DNA of 64,000 bases from Gloeophyllum trabeum ATCC 11539 (GCF_000344685.1 NW_006920411.1:1266623-1330622); one strand, 5' to 3'. Positions 21,964 to 36,389 are shown, counted from the first letter of the stretch. The notes: a model not told the origin generated them from the letters alone. Program-made: numbers and translations.

Positions 21964-22490
21964 ATGGTATCCTGCATGAACGAACGAAGCTGGCGCATTT
22001 ATTCTGTTACTAGTATGGCTGAGCCAGCTTGCAACGCTCTTATCCTGTGGGACAAACTCTACCATTGACATAGAGCAATATGACGCTTTCACTCAAGACA
22101 GGTGGTTGTTACCTATGTACCCAGAGAAACGGCTTTTCGGACCCGAGTGCCCCTTCTTCGAGCTTGAGGTATTTCAGGCGAACAATAGCATCTATTCAGC
22201 TAGCCGTAGACTTGACTGGTATTGTTTTCGCCGAGCTGAGATGATACGTCCTCATAACTCTGCCCAGGGACCCGTGAATTTCTCGTGTATCCAAGTTGCA
22301 TCACAAACAGTACAACCGGAAACAACATTAGTGTCACCAAACTCAGGGTCGTTCTGGTCCTGCAGTGTACGGAACTTCAGAGGATTCGTCTTAGAACGGG
22401 GTAGAAGTTTTTTGTCACGCTTATGTGGGGTGTATTCGGAGTGTGCTTATCAGCAATACTGTTCCCAGCTGGACCCTTCGCATTGCTGTG
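21964..22490 (+). pseudogene. array copy D, strongly degenerate membrane-protein relic
   Basis: It starts with the ATGGTATCCTGC shared with copy B. After a frame change it reads LATLLSCGTNSTIDIEQYD and RLFGPECP, paralogous to the first exon of copies B and C, but the CxxC pair and the GTWHDS motif are gone. A piece at 22220-22269 resembles the first intron of copy C, followed by ITNSTTGNNIS, similar to the start of exon 2. A hydrophobic stretch at about 22419-22475 may be what remains of the membrane helix. The frame is broken more than once. The repeat that follows (GTTTATAACCTG, 22548) also occurs at 18170. Confidence 0.7.
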
Positions 22491-22647
22491 ACTTGCACCG
22501 CTCCGATTGGGGGGAGGAGGTAGCACAAGAAATAAGAAATGTCGTTTATAACCTGTACACAAACAGCCATCTGCATGATACTATTATACACTATAAACTA
22601 AATCTCCATTAACAAGAATATCTGGCTAAACCATTTCAGACAACACC

Positions 22648-24191
22648 CTATCGGGCGTGCACCACCGGACTCGTACTCGCCCAGATCTCGTCCACGACCC
22701 CCTTCCGCGCACCGATCCGGCTGCCCGTCCAGTCCTCCTCCCCCACCCGCTCCGCCCAGTCGTCCGGTTCGTCCCACGCCTCCCATTCCCGACGGCGCAC
22801 GTCGTTCTCCTTGTCCTTCACACTGCGCGCCTGTAGCTGAGCGGTCGACGGCAGAGGGGAGTTGATCGCAGGCTGGAGGGGCGAGCGGGGGAGGAGAGGG
22901 GGCGGAGGGGAGCGCTTGTATTTGCGCTTCGTGCTTGGGGGCGGGGAGGCGCTCGTGGGGCGCGAGGACGAGGTGGAGTTGCTCACCAGACTGGGGGGGT
23001 ATGCGTGCATAGCATAGGCGTCGACTAGCGTTTCCCCCGTGGCAGGAGTTGCGGATCCGGAAGCGGAAGGCTTAAGTTCATCTGTGTCGCCTGGATCAAG
23101 CGTTTCAGATTTGGCGTGGTCCCGAGAGCGGGAACGGGAAGATGAATGGCGCTGGTTCTCAATGTCGAACCGAGCATGGTGGTGGTCGTCATCGTCCTCT
23201 TCAGAGGCGCGGAATAGCGGCTCCCGGTCTGCGTCGGCGCTGGGGCGAGCGGGATCTGGTGGTAGGTTGACGCTGCTGGCTGAGGCTTTGACTATGGAAT
23301 CGATCAGCCAGAACTGGATGATGTTCATCAAGATGGGGAAGATGCCCATGACGCTGGCCAATGCCAGTCAGCTCAAGATGCCCGTAGACTCCAAGAACGC
23401 GGGACGTACAATATCACCTGCACCGCATCTGTCGGTCCTAGCCATGTTAGCAGCCATGCTCCAATCTGGAAGATGCCCGGGAAGAGCGCGAAGAGAGCAA
23501 TGACGAGGAGCTTCATGGTGGTAATGGCCAAGACGTATACGACGGCCTGACGCGCCCAATAATTTATGGAAGGAGGGTTGCCATATTGGCCGGATTCGAA
23601 TCCTTTGAGGTTTAACTTGACAGTGAGAAGGTTGGTGGAGAGATATAGGATGAGATAAATTATGGCGACGCCTATTAAGGAAGATTAAGCTCAGCAATAG
23701 TGACGTCGTAAGATACAAATACGCACCAAGGGTAGTGTCTATGAGAATATTGAGGAAATAATACACGCATGCATTGCCGGAAACGCGATGAGAGCCAACG
23801 TCGGAAATCAAGATATTAACACCGTGCACAAATAGCTGTCCGAGGACTTGTTTCGAGACGTCGAACAACCTGGCAGAAACACATGAAGGGGTGATAAATC
23901 ATCGAAGTCACGCCGTCGACTCACCAGATACGCCATGGACGTTTTGGCTTTTCCCTATGCCTCTTGTATATGAGAGAAAGGATGACCAGCACACCCATCA
24001 CACCCTGAACAACCTGTGTCTCTGCAGTTCAGCAGTGCCCATCAGCTATCAGTGCGTCGCCGTACCAAGGCAGTCGGACCAAGCAACCTGCATGAGCCCT
24101 GGTCGACGGGGAGGTCCTCAAAAGGGCTGTCTCCTGGCGGCTCATCGATGTCGGAAGAGAGCGTTGGAATGAGGGCACGGGCGACGTGCAT
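22648..24191 (-). CDS. STIMATE/TMEM110-like ER membrane protein
   Basis: Exons (minus): 24191-24066, 24013-23925, 23869-23727, 23671-23410, 23353-22648; 441 residues. The family motifs run across the exon junctions: VLVILSLIYKRHREKPKRPW, RIWLFDVSKQVLGQL, HGVNILISDV, CVYYFLNILIDTTLGV, then KLLVIALFALFPGIFQIGAW and IFPILMNIIQFWLIDS. That gives about five membrane helices and a long, disordered, Ser/Pro-rich C-termin tail (about 215 residues). Animal STIMATE sits in the ER at plasma-membrane junctions and supports STIM1 activation; fungi lack STIM, and yeast relatives are vacuolar or ER proteins of unclear role. So membership is secure and function open. The start ATG at 24191 lies 42 codons before the first intron and is the nearest in-frame one I found. 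The gene is divergent from SEC18 (300 bases). Confidence 0.88.
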
Positions 24192-24491
24192 CGTGCAGTC
24201 GCATTTACTGGACGGCGGTGGCAGCGACGGAGGATCGTTGGCTGGTTCGGCTCCTGGCCGCGGGCACTGGCAGCGCGAAGCAGGCTGCGCTGCGCAACTT
24301 CGCTTATCTCAGCATGATCGCGTGCGCTGCAGCCAAACGCGGACGTGGAGATGATCGCGCCTCCAACTCACTGCTGCGGTGCACCGCGACATCGCTGACG
24401 ACCGACACGTTATAGAACGCTTGCGCCGTCTTTAACACATAAGAAAGAAAGACGTAACAGCGTGTCAAGACTCTAGTACTTAACCGCGGCC

Positions 24492-27363
<2,872 letters not shown>

Positions 27364-27726
27364 GCCCTATGGACATCACTCTTATCATTCATTAGAGTAT
27401 AGGATTGCATATACGCTGGAACCTGTACGCATACTTCATCGCCAATACATGGATACGATAGCTCGCTACGTAGTACGTGCCGTGAAGGATGCCGCTGCGC
27501 AGCAATCGCCCATATTCCCACACCAGCATGTTTACTGGAAATGGATATGGCAGGTGATTTAAGGCTGCAGCCGACCCTACCTCATCGCCCAAGTCCTGTT
27601 CTTGTCTAAACGCCGTCGCACCCCTAGCGCTTACGAGGTCGACTATTCCCTCGCGACTCTGCTGCCTTTGATCTGTATCAAGTTCTTCAATAGGGACCTC
27701 ATCTGATTCTTTGTGGCACTGAAGTT
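27364..27726. other. intergenic region, SEC18 to GLC8
   Basis: The two genes are transcribed in the same direction. The first part is probably the SEC18 3' untranslated region and the last part the GLC8 promoter. I see no open frame with recognisable features, repeat or TATA box. Confidence 0.4.
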
Positions 27727-28716
27727 ATGGAAGATCCTATCCATCCACCACCTCTCTCTCGCTCTGGATCGACACCCAAGCCCAAGGGTATCCTCAAGAA
27801 TGCACCTCATCCCCCGGCGTCACCACAGCAGGGGCCTAGGTCCGTGAAATCTTCACCCGAGTCCGTACTCCTATCTGACACGCATCTAGGCTTCAATGGG
27901 ATGAAGAGAACCTGGCTGCGACGGAGATCCAGAAAGATAGCTTGATGAAGATTACAGAGCCCAAAACGCCATTTGTTCGATACAACGCAGAGACCGACAC
28001 GATTGAAGGAGGTATGTTAAATGAACGGGCGACGCTAAGATGCATGCTGATTGCGGTGATCAGATATCCCATCGCTGGACCTGTATGCCGGGCAGCGAGC
28101 GTCTCCTGCGCCGCTAGCACAATCCCCGACGAACGCCGATAGCTCCGGGCCTTCGTCAAGACGCACGTCCTTCTCGAGCACGGGCGGTCGGCCGTCGTTG
28201 TCTGGTCGATCAGGGAGTGCGACCTCGAGCAGGAGCACGAGTTTCAGTCTGCCTAATGATGCGAGAAGGGAGATCAGGTCAGTGGAAGGGGATAGAGGTG
28301 GTGAGGTAGAAGAAGAGGAGATGGACGAAGAGAGTACGTTGTCCGATGCGTCACACGAGTCGTAGTACTGACCTGACTCATGCAGCGGCGGCTAAACACG
28401 AAGCTTTCGTGAAGGCGCGAGGCAGGCACTACTCTAATGAAGCACAAGCTATGAAGGTAGGTGGTGCATTATCTCACGTCGTTGTCCATGTTCTGGCTGA
28501 CTGGTTTACAGCTTGCTGCGAAGCTAATGGAGGAAGAAGATGACGATGATGCGGCAGAGACAGATAGTCGAGCGGACACTGCTAGTGAGGATGTATCCAT
28601 GGAGGATTCGGCTGCAGATGAGGTTTCCCCAAGGGTAAACGGTGAGCTCTCTTTATGTTGTGCTCTAGTGGGAACTGGCCATGCTGACACTATTTGTGGG
28701 CATAGGACGCTCCTAA
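27727..28716 (+). CDS. GLC8: protein phosphatase inhibitor 2 (Glc8-like)
   Basis: Exons: 27727-27839, 27890-28011, 28064-28333, 28386-28456, 28512-28641, 28706-28716; 238 residues. The inhibitor-2 landmarks are in order: KGILKN (residues 20-25, the PP1-docking KGILK element), [27 protein letters not shown] and, further on, [20 protein letters not shown], equivalent to the HYNE-type helix that lies over the PP1 active site. Glc8/inhibitor 2 modulates PP1 (Glc7). A Thr in the EPKTPF segment corresponds to the regulatory kinase site of the family. The central 90 residues are disordered, Ser/Arg-rich. The last junction is ambiguous: a donor at 28636 in place of 28642 gives a different ending with a stop at 28732. 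Confidence 0.88.
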
Positions 28717-29075
28717 TAATGAAACGGCGTAGCAAGCTTACCATCGGACTTGTGCCTCGTCCCGTCTGAGTATACACTGCATGCCAGATCCCAACTGTTT
28801 CCTTGCCTCGCGTCTCGTTTCTGTAGCTCTGAGTATCTGTATGACCAATGTTTCCCTTGCTTGCATTACCTGCTCTAATATAGGGGACGAGATATTCCCA
28901 CGTGATAAGATGCACTCGTACTAGTCATCTCAGATTTGTGGACGATCAGTGGCTTCAAAATTGCAGCCACCTGTATACGTACCTATAATTTATCCACTGT
29001 CCCATTGGCCTGTTCTGCTGCTGTGGCGTTTCTTGTGAAGGCACATTGCTATCTGGTCTTTGGATTGTACATAGG
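28717..29075. other. intergenic region, GLC8 to MTD1
   Basis: It holds the GLC8 3' end and the MTD1 upstream region. No coding sequence or notable repeat seen. If the alternative GLC8 ending is used, the first 16 bases are coding. Confidence 0.4.
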
Positions 29076-30722
29076 ATGTCTCTCGGAACGCCTGCAATCG
29101 GCAAAGGTCTGCTGCTCAAAGCAGACACCATCGCGAATACTTTCCGAGATGAAATTCAGAAGTCTCTTGCTACTCGACAGAAGGCACCGAAGCTCGTCGG
29201 CATACTTTCCACATCGCAGTCGCCCAGCAGATACTATGCCGAGTTCACCCGCAAGCAATGCGAAGAATTGGGCGTCAACTTCGTATTGAAGGAGACTGGA
29301 GCTGCCTTGAACAAGGACAGAGTCGCGGATGACAAGCTTGCGGAGGGGGAAGGCGTGGAAGAAGCCATCATAGAAGCCAACGAGGATGACTCTGTAGACG
29401 GGATCATGGTGAGTATTTCGTTTTGAGATGTCAGGCCCAATTCACACCTTTTCGTAAGGTGTATTATCCTATTTTCGGTGTACAACAGGTTGGTTAGGCT
29501 GTACATGACCGGAGAAATTCCGGATCCGTGCACCGGTCCACAAGCTAAACAAACACATTCTCTCCGTAATAGGACCAATACCTGCAACAGGTGAGGATCT
29601 GCATTGTGTCGACCGTAAGATGCTCACCGTTGAACGTCAGGTTGTGTCCCCGCTGAAAGACGTAGAGGGCCTCCATTTTAAGTTCCATTATAATTTGTAC
29701 CATAAGTGCGTCTGTCCGTTCGACTTCTGCGGGTATGCGAACTCACGAGGACGCTAAGTATCCGCTTTATTGAGCCCAAAGGATTAGTATCCCCGGTCAC
29801 CCCGAAAGATATCCCGTCACAGCCTGCAGATGACACACCCCCTCCTGGGACCGTCAAGTCGATCCTGCCATGCACGCCATTGGCCATCGTGAAATGCCTG
29901 GAACACGTCGGCGTATATAATAAGATCCTCCCATATGGGGATCGTGCCTATGGGAAGACCATCACGGTCATTAATAGGTGAGGCGAGTGGTATAGGTGCT
30001 GACATATATGACCACTAAAGGTACTGTATTCATTGCAGGTCTGAGGTGGTTGGCCGACCGCTGGCTGCTCTGCTGGCGAACGACGGAGCGAGAGTGTTCT
30101 CCGTCGACATCGACTCCATCCAGGTATATAGGATCTGTTATTTCGCTGCCTTCCGGACCTTCTCATTTGGCATAGGAATATACGAAGCGACCGCGGGTCT
30201 CGACTGACTCGTCGTCGACGCGGTACCACCCGCGACATATCGTCCACCCATCTTCATTGTCTCTGCAAGAATGCCTGGCCCTCTCGGACGTGGTTATATC
30301 CGCGGTGCCGAACGCTGAGTACAAAGTTAAAACAGAGTGGCTGAAAGACGGATGTGTGGCCGTCAATGTGGCTGCGGAGAAGAACTTCGAAAAGGATGTC
30401 AGGGAAAAGGCATGTGTTCCTTATCGTTCTCCGCCAGAGAAGCTATCTCCGTCAGGAAACTCAGTTTCTCTTAGGGGAGGCTGAATACACTCCTGCGGAG
30501 CGGTGATATGAATGGATTCATTGGGAGTGCCCGTGCTGACTGACATCGCACTACGTTAGGCATCCCTCTATCTCCCCGCTGTGGGCAGAGTTACTATCAT
30601 GATGCTCTTGCGTAACCTGTGCGTGCCCATGTTCATACTACTCATGACTCGCTCCTCACCTGCAAGCACCCCGTCTCGCGTTGTGTAGCTTACGCCTCCA
30701 GCAATGTCGGGAACTCCTCTAG
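29076..30722 (+). CDS. MTD1: NAD-dependent methylenetetrahydrofolate dehydrogenase (Mtd1-like)
   Basis: Exons: 29076-29408, 29459-29488, 29573-29590, 29641-29705, 29759-29977, 30039-30123, 30176-30409, 30560-30618, 30689-30722; 358 residues. The folate-binding half has RYYAEFTRKQCEELG, DGIMVYYPIFGVQQDQYL and PLKDVEGLHF. The nucleotide-binding half has SILPCTPLAIVKCLE, TVINRSEVVGRPLAALLANDG and VVISAVPNAEYKV, and the end reads ASLYLPAVGRVTIMMLLRN. This is the monofunctional cytosolic Mtd1 type, which oxidises 5,10-methylene-THF to methenyl-THF with NAD+, feeding one-carbon units to purine synthesis. The YYPIFGVQQDQYLQQ stretch is spread over exons of 30 and 18 bases. The intron after 30409 starts with GC, is longer than its neighbours (150 bases), and gives the expected REKASLYLP junction. 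Confidence 0.92.
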
Positions 30723-31199
30723 CGTGCGGGCGTGGGTTCTGAGGTTAAACGTACTTCCGCAACGGTCAACAAACATTGCTGTAAGCGCCAAGGAGGCTGC
30801 GCATCCACGGCTGCTGTCAATAGGGACGCCTGCCCCTTGGAATGTATAGTACACTGGAGAGTATGGTACCCACTAGATATGGAACTGTCCTGTGCACGCT
30901 AGATAAATAGGCAGAAGGGTGTTTTGTAGAGATATGATTTTGATGGGATGAATGAACGAATGAATGAACGACTGAGAGACGATGTATATTAAACTTGTCG
31001 AGATAATGATGACCCCGTCCGCACTGATGCACGACCCAGAGCCAGTGATAATTCCTTCATTGAACAATTAGGTGGATGACGCTGCGTCAGTCTACAAAGG
31101 GGCAAGACTATGTATCAATGGCATACTAGTATAGGATTGAGAGCAACCGGATAACCAACAAGAGAAGACGAACGTTGTCAGGTAGTGGGACCCGTAGTG
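30723..31199. other. convergent intergenic region, MTD1 / ORM
   Basis: The 3' ends of both genes meet here. At about 30938-30975 there is a short imperfect GAAT/GAAC tetranucleotide repeat (ATGAATGAACGAATGAATGA), a microsatellite. No gene seen. Confidence 0.5.
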
Positions 31200-32163
31200 T
31201 TACTGGAAATATGAATCTGTGAGATGGGGGACGGGTGGGGACGAGGCGGTTCCGTTGGGAGTCGGAGTACCGGAGCCGGATGGGAAGCCCGGGGTCACAG
31301 GAGTTGAGACGCCAGAGGCTTCGTCAGACATGAAACGCACGCGCTGCCGATGGGCCTGTGTGTACGGAGATATGTCAGATTGTTGCGTTGCATAGGGTGC
31401 AAGTGGAATGATTACCTGAGGGAGCTTGGGTACTAAGCCTAGTATGAGGGCCGTGAGGTTGATCGCGAAGACCCAGGGGTTGTATTGTGTGAAATGCGTG
31501 GAGAGGAGGAATCTATGGATATTGGTGTAGCATCAGGACGTGCGCGAACGCGATAGGGATGAACGTACAATACGATGGGAACGGTAATGAGCCACTTCTT
31601 TGCTGGAGTGTACTGCGCACCTTCGTCTATCTGCTCCCATAACGTTAGATCATCATACGCTCCTCCGTGCAGCTCGTTGTCGAAGGGGATGCCTGTCTGC
31701 CAGTGGAAGATGAAGTAGGAGAGCTAAGCCGAACGGATATATTAGTTGCTGGACTGGTAGAGGTACCAGGAGCGTACAATGATGTAAAGGAGATTTGTTA
31801 GTGTCCAGCTGACTTGCTGGTTCATTCCAGGCAGCGTGTCGATGAGGATCTTTCCTGCGACTATCAGCACCGGGTGAATGAGCCATGCACCTGTGCGTCA
31901 AGTGAGTATCAAGGTCACACGATGCACGAGAGACAATGATGCATGAGCACCCACAACGCACCCTTTCTATTAACCCATTCCGCGTTGACGTTAGCATAGG
32001 CACTCTGGTCGAGCACCTCTTCCTGGGAGCTAGGGCCGACCTGCTCGACCTTCACAATGCTTCCACTTCGCCCGCGCGCCCTTAATGCGGGCGGCAGTGG
32101 GCCCGAGGTAGCGACAGACAGGGCGGGAATTTTGGATGCGGCAGCTCTGGTCATCGTTGTCAT
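31200..32163 (-). CDS. ORM1: ORM/ORMDL sphingolipid homeostasis protein
   Basis: Exons (minus): 32163-31962, 31890-31778, 31723-31569, 31512-31416, 31355-31200; 240 residues. The conserved body starts YANVNAEWVNRKGAWLIH and continues LIDTLPGMNQQVSWTLTNLL, GIPFDNELHGGAYDDLTLWE, QIDEGAQYTPAKKWLI and HFTQYNPWVFAINL, ending with PKLPQAHRQR. Three or four membrane helices are predicted. Orm proteins sit in the ER membrane and restrain serine palmitoyltransferase; in yeast the brake is released by phosphorylation of the N-terminal tail, and here that tail (about 65 residues) is rich in Ser. The C-terminal Ser/Thr/Pro extension is typical of filamentous fungi. The gene is divergent from virilizer (244 bases between start codons). 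Confidence 0.95.
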
Positions 32164-32407
32164 GGGCGGCAGAGACAGCGGTGAAGAGTACCTAAGGAAA
32201 GACGAGGACGCGCCACGGCTGGAGATGCGGTGGTGCCAGAAATATCTTGCCCGCGAGGGAAGCTGCGGACTCTGTGTGAGAGCCCTAACCTTGGCCTGCC
32301 GGTCCCCCGTGGACTGCGCGGACCTGCGCGCGGTCTGTGGCGTTGGCCCGCGCTCAGGCTTTCCCTCCAACTCTGAGGCTGCATTGCGCGCTGCTCGGGC
32401 GTCCCAG

Positions 32408-35400
32408 ATGCAACTGCTACAATGGTGTACGGTAGAGCCGGCTGGCGCGACCGATATGGCTGCGATACGTTTCGCGTCTGCCGTTCATGTCCGTTCTATC
32501 AGAATATTCCCTTCAGATGCCAGGCCCTTCTCGTCCAGCCCCGACATAATAGCGTACTGCCAGGCTTACGCTATCCGTCTGTTATTTGACTAACTATGTG
32601 TCCCATAGGCGGACTGAGCCTGAAGCCTTCTACCTTGATGTCTTCTTCAATGCGCAGCCAACAGCGCATTATGATGCCAATAAGAGGCACAAACCTTCCA
32701 ATGCATTGGTCCCGACTAGCATCGCCTATGCTGGAGGTCAAGCGACCTTCGCTGTCGACATGGGGTTAGACGTACGTGCTCGTCTGTTCGCGCTCGCTGG
32801 TCAGCTCAGCCTACGCAGTTTGCGACGCGTCTCATGATCCTCAAAGGCAACTTTACCTCCATCTCCCTTGCTATCTACGGAGAGTTGGCCTCGGACCCTC
32901 CTCCGGCCACCTATCCCGAGCCGAAACAACTGCCTTCAGTGGAACCGTCCCCTCTACTACCCTCCCTTGACCCGTCCAACTCCCCAGATCCGACCTCACT
33001 CGCGAAGCAACTATTGACCCTGATTGACGATGCCCCCCCTCTGCCCCTTCTCATTCGGCTTATGTTCTGCCTGAAGCCGTCAAATGAGGATTGGGAGAAC
33101 CCTGACTTCCCTTACCTGTATGCTGACCTGGATTATGCTGCAGATGCACAGCACTTTGACCTACAGGAGGCGTACGCGGCCATAGGACGACCTATTGCAG
33201 ACGATACGTCGGCAGAATCTTTTGTGCGTTTCGCAGAGAAGGTCGCAAGCTGCATTGAGCAAAAGGTAGCACCCGGTATCGTAATGTATCGCCATATTCA
33301 CGATCGTCTCCTCGCAGAACAGTGACCAGACATACTACCTATCCGGGATCTTAGCTCGTGCTGCCTCACAACACCCAGCGCTTGCGCCTGCTCTCCTAGT
33401 AAGAAGAGTTCCTATAAGAAAAACGCACGGACTGAATGCTTGTGCAGGAGAGAGTTGATCTAGAGACCATTATGGAGCCCTCTCACATGGATTCCAGCGT
33501 TCTCCAGCGCTTGTTGACAGCCTGTACCAATCCAATCATCGCCGGCCACCTTCAGGCTGATTGGTTCCTATCTTTGCTCTCTGTGACCATATCCAATCCT
33601 GCGGTCGAGTCCTCGACAAAAGCTAATGCGAACAAACTCAAAGTACGGATATTAGGCTGGCCGATCCTCGAAGACGCCCTCTCAAACACTCAAGCCGATT
33701 TTAGTCTTGCGACCCAGCTACTGCGAGAGATTGGGTGCGAGGAACAGTCCTTCGGCGTCTGGCTGGCATGCGAAGTTATGCACGAAGATCTCCGGACGAA
33801 ACTGGCGGAGAACTCGGTCATGCCCTTTCCATTGTTACACCCGCCCGCGTTGTTCCGGTCTGAGCTGGCAGCCGCAGGCGTGTCCCATGACGAGTTCATT
33901 GCTTTCCTTAGAGCATATCTCGGCGTAGCGTGTGTATTGGCTGTGTTTGCGTGGTCCGACAGCCTTGGAAGTAAAGTGTGTAGGGAACGGACGCTGGCCG
34001 TGATACGGCTTTGGCAGGAGGTAGATGGGTATCGGGAGGTGCCGATTCTGTCCTTTCACGTACACAACCGCATGCTAACAGCAGTGCGTCTTCAGATAGT
34101 AAACCACCTCCTGCTTCTTCGCCAAATGGTGTTTCGCCTCGAATGCAACTTGAACAATGACCCACCTACTTCTTCTGGCATTTCAACGGAACGTATCCTG
34201 CTTTCGCTCGCATCATACAACCCAGGATCCATGCTTTCGCCCGACATGATAAAATGTTCCCTGAATCTTCAGCACCCACTGTCTGCCATAACAGAAGACG
34301 AACGGCTGACGATGCGCAGACTTGCTATCATTGCAGAGGACGGGGCTCCAGCTGCAGTGGAGGTGCTAGGCCAGAGATATGAGTCGCCCATGAAGATGGA
34401 GGATATTCGTAGCATACGGGTGAGCCTGACGATCATGGAGCGGGAGCTCGAAAATGGCGTGGAAGGCGAGTGGCGAGCTCTAGAGGCTCTATGGGGAGAG
34501 CGGCGACACGGTTTGGTTACAATGCTAGCAGAAGCGCTGTCAGTTATCATCAGCGACATCCGCAGCTTCTTTTCCTTACGCCCGCCCCCGGAGACGAGCC
34601 AGCATGTCCTCGCCGAGCTCTTCGAGACGGCCCGTGACTTGTTAAAGGTTATGGTGCGTCTTGTCCCAGCATACCCGTTGCCGAGCCGACCGATGTGCAT
34701 GCTCGTCGCGGACATTGCGGACTTATTCGTCTGTACGGATTCTGCGGACATGCTCTATTCACAAGCGAGTCCCGCATGTATTGCTGCGCAGAGTAGCAGG
34801 CAAGCTTGCATCGATGCGGTCAGAACTCTATGCCAACCATCCGAGGGCACTCCTCTAACCCGTCATGACGGCAAGTCGAACGCGTGCGTTGTACTCCGCA
34901 CATTGTTGGAACATGGTCTACGATGCGGGGACACGGATCCTGCCTACCACATCCTACAAGTCTTCTCTCTGATCGACCACCTTCTCCCATTCGCGGCTTC
35001 TCCGGGAGACGAAGGACAAGCAATGTGGTTGCGGGAGGTACTTCCTAACGTCCTTTCTGAGCTGAAGGTATTCTTCAGGGCGCTGGATACGGACAACAGA
35101 GTGCACTTTGCCAAACGATTGGCAAATTTGGATTCTGGAGTGCTGGGTATCGGGGAGTGGCTGGTGTCAGAAGAACTGAGCTATCTGGAGAACATGATGA
35201 AGGAGCTACAAGGCGGCATTTCTGACGGAGGAAGGACTCCACGGACACAGTTCACACATTGTCAGGTTTCTTCCTCGCTGAAATTCGTTTGCGACCTGGT
35301 CGCAGCTGGGAACACTTCACCGTGGTGTCTGCAATATTTGACGACCGACCCGGTGGCTGTCGCTTCATTGAAGACCAGCCTCTCTGCTCTGCTGGATCTG

Positions 35401-36344
35401 TTCCACTGGTCCGAGTTTCTAATCGGGATTGGCCTTTCTTTGTCAGCTAATTGGGCACGCAACTTCGATCAATCGCTTGGAGTTGTAATTGTACAGATAC
35501 TGCTGCGAGATCAAGATGTTTCTCCCGGTAATCAACGAGTAATTTTGGATCTTGCGTGGAACGTTCTCCAAGACGTTGATCGTGCAGCAGTCGATAGCGA
35601 GCGTGTGCGGGTCGAGCTTAGTTCACGGCTAGCTCAGATGGCTCGTAGTCTCGATCAATCATTGACCTTGGAGCCTGAGGATCCGACTCCAGACCTCTTG
35701 TTATCAATCACGGAATGGCTCATCAAGCCGGTCTCCTCGAATGAGTCCAAAGTATGCCTGGATTTAACGGCAAATCACCTGTCAAATATACTTCAACGTA
35801 TTAAGGCTGGCAGTACTCAGAACAGGACTGCCATCGTAGAGAACCTTGAAGGATGGATCAGTGTATCCGGGGACGAAAAGCCGGTCTCGCTGCGCCCACT
35901 ACCAGACCATTTTATACTCAGCGTCCACGACTTGGAAGGGCTTCTTCAGGACAGAATGGATGTCGACGTACCATCTACACCTCCTCAGAAGCCACTATCC
36001 CACTCGCAAGATGTTTTCGGACTTGTCACGGTTTCACCACCTACTGCTCTGCTCCGCTCCCCTGCAGTGACAGGCCTGACGAAGACGTACGCAAATAATG
36101 ATTTCCGCCAATTACGGCAGACACCGTCAGCGCGGCAAAACACAAGTCGTCTACCCAGCATGCACGTTGATGTAGGTGCTATGGGCCCTCCTGAAGGCAC
36201 GATGCTGACGCTGATCTATTATAGGAATTCGAGCTGACCGCGACCTCACCAATGTTGCTCCCGAAAGCCGCGTCTGCTGACCTCCCAATGCCAATGTCGA
36301 CTGATGTATTACAAACACTCGCCCCTGCATTTAATACACAATAG
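32408..36344 (+). CDS. VIR: virilizer, m6A writer complex scaffold
   Basis: Exons: 32408-32553, 32609-32771, 32819-33265, 33318-33398, 33448-36171, 36225-36344; 1,226 residues. The N-terminus matches the VIR_N domain: LLQWCTVEPAGATDMAAIRF, IRIFPSDARPF, EAFYLDVFFNAQP and MILKGNFTSISLAIYGE. The long fifth exon encodes helical-repeat protein without low complexity. The end, SRLPSMHVD-EFE, split by the last intron, matches the short PSMHVDxF motif near the C-terminus of virilizer proteins. Virilizer scaffolds the METTL3/METTL14-WTAP complex that makes N6-methyladenosine in mRNA. The open frame extends 351 bases upstream of the chosen ATG, but that part overlaps the ORM promoter and start. The catalytic subunits are not in this window. 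Size is below animal VIRMA, which fits a fungal form. Confidence 0.88.
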
Positions 36345-36389
36345 AGATGTACAATAAAAATAACGAGCGGCGAATCTATACTGGCGTAT

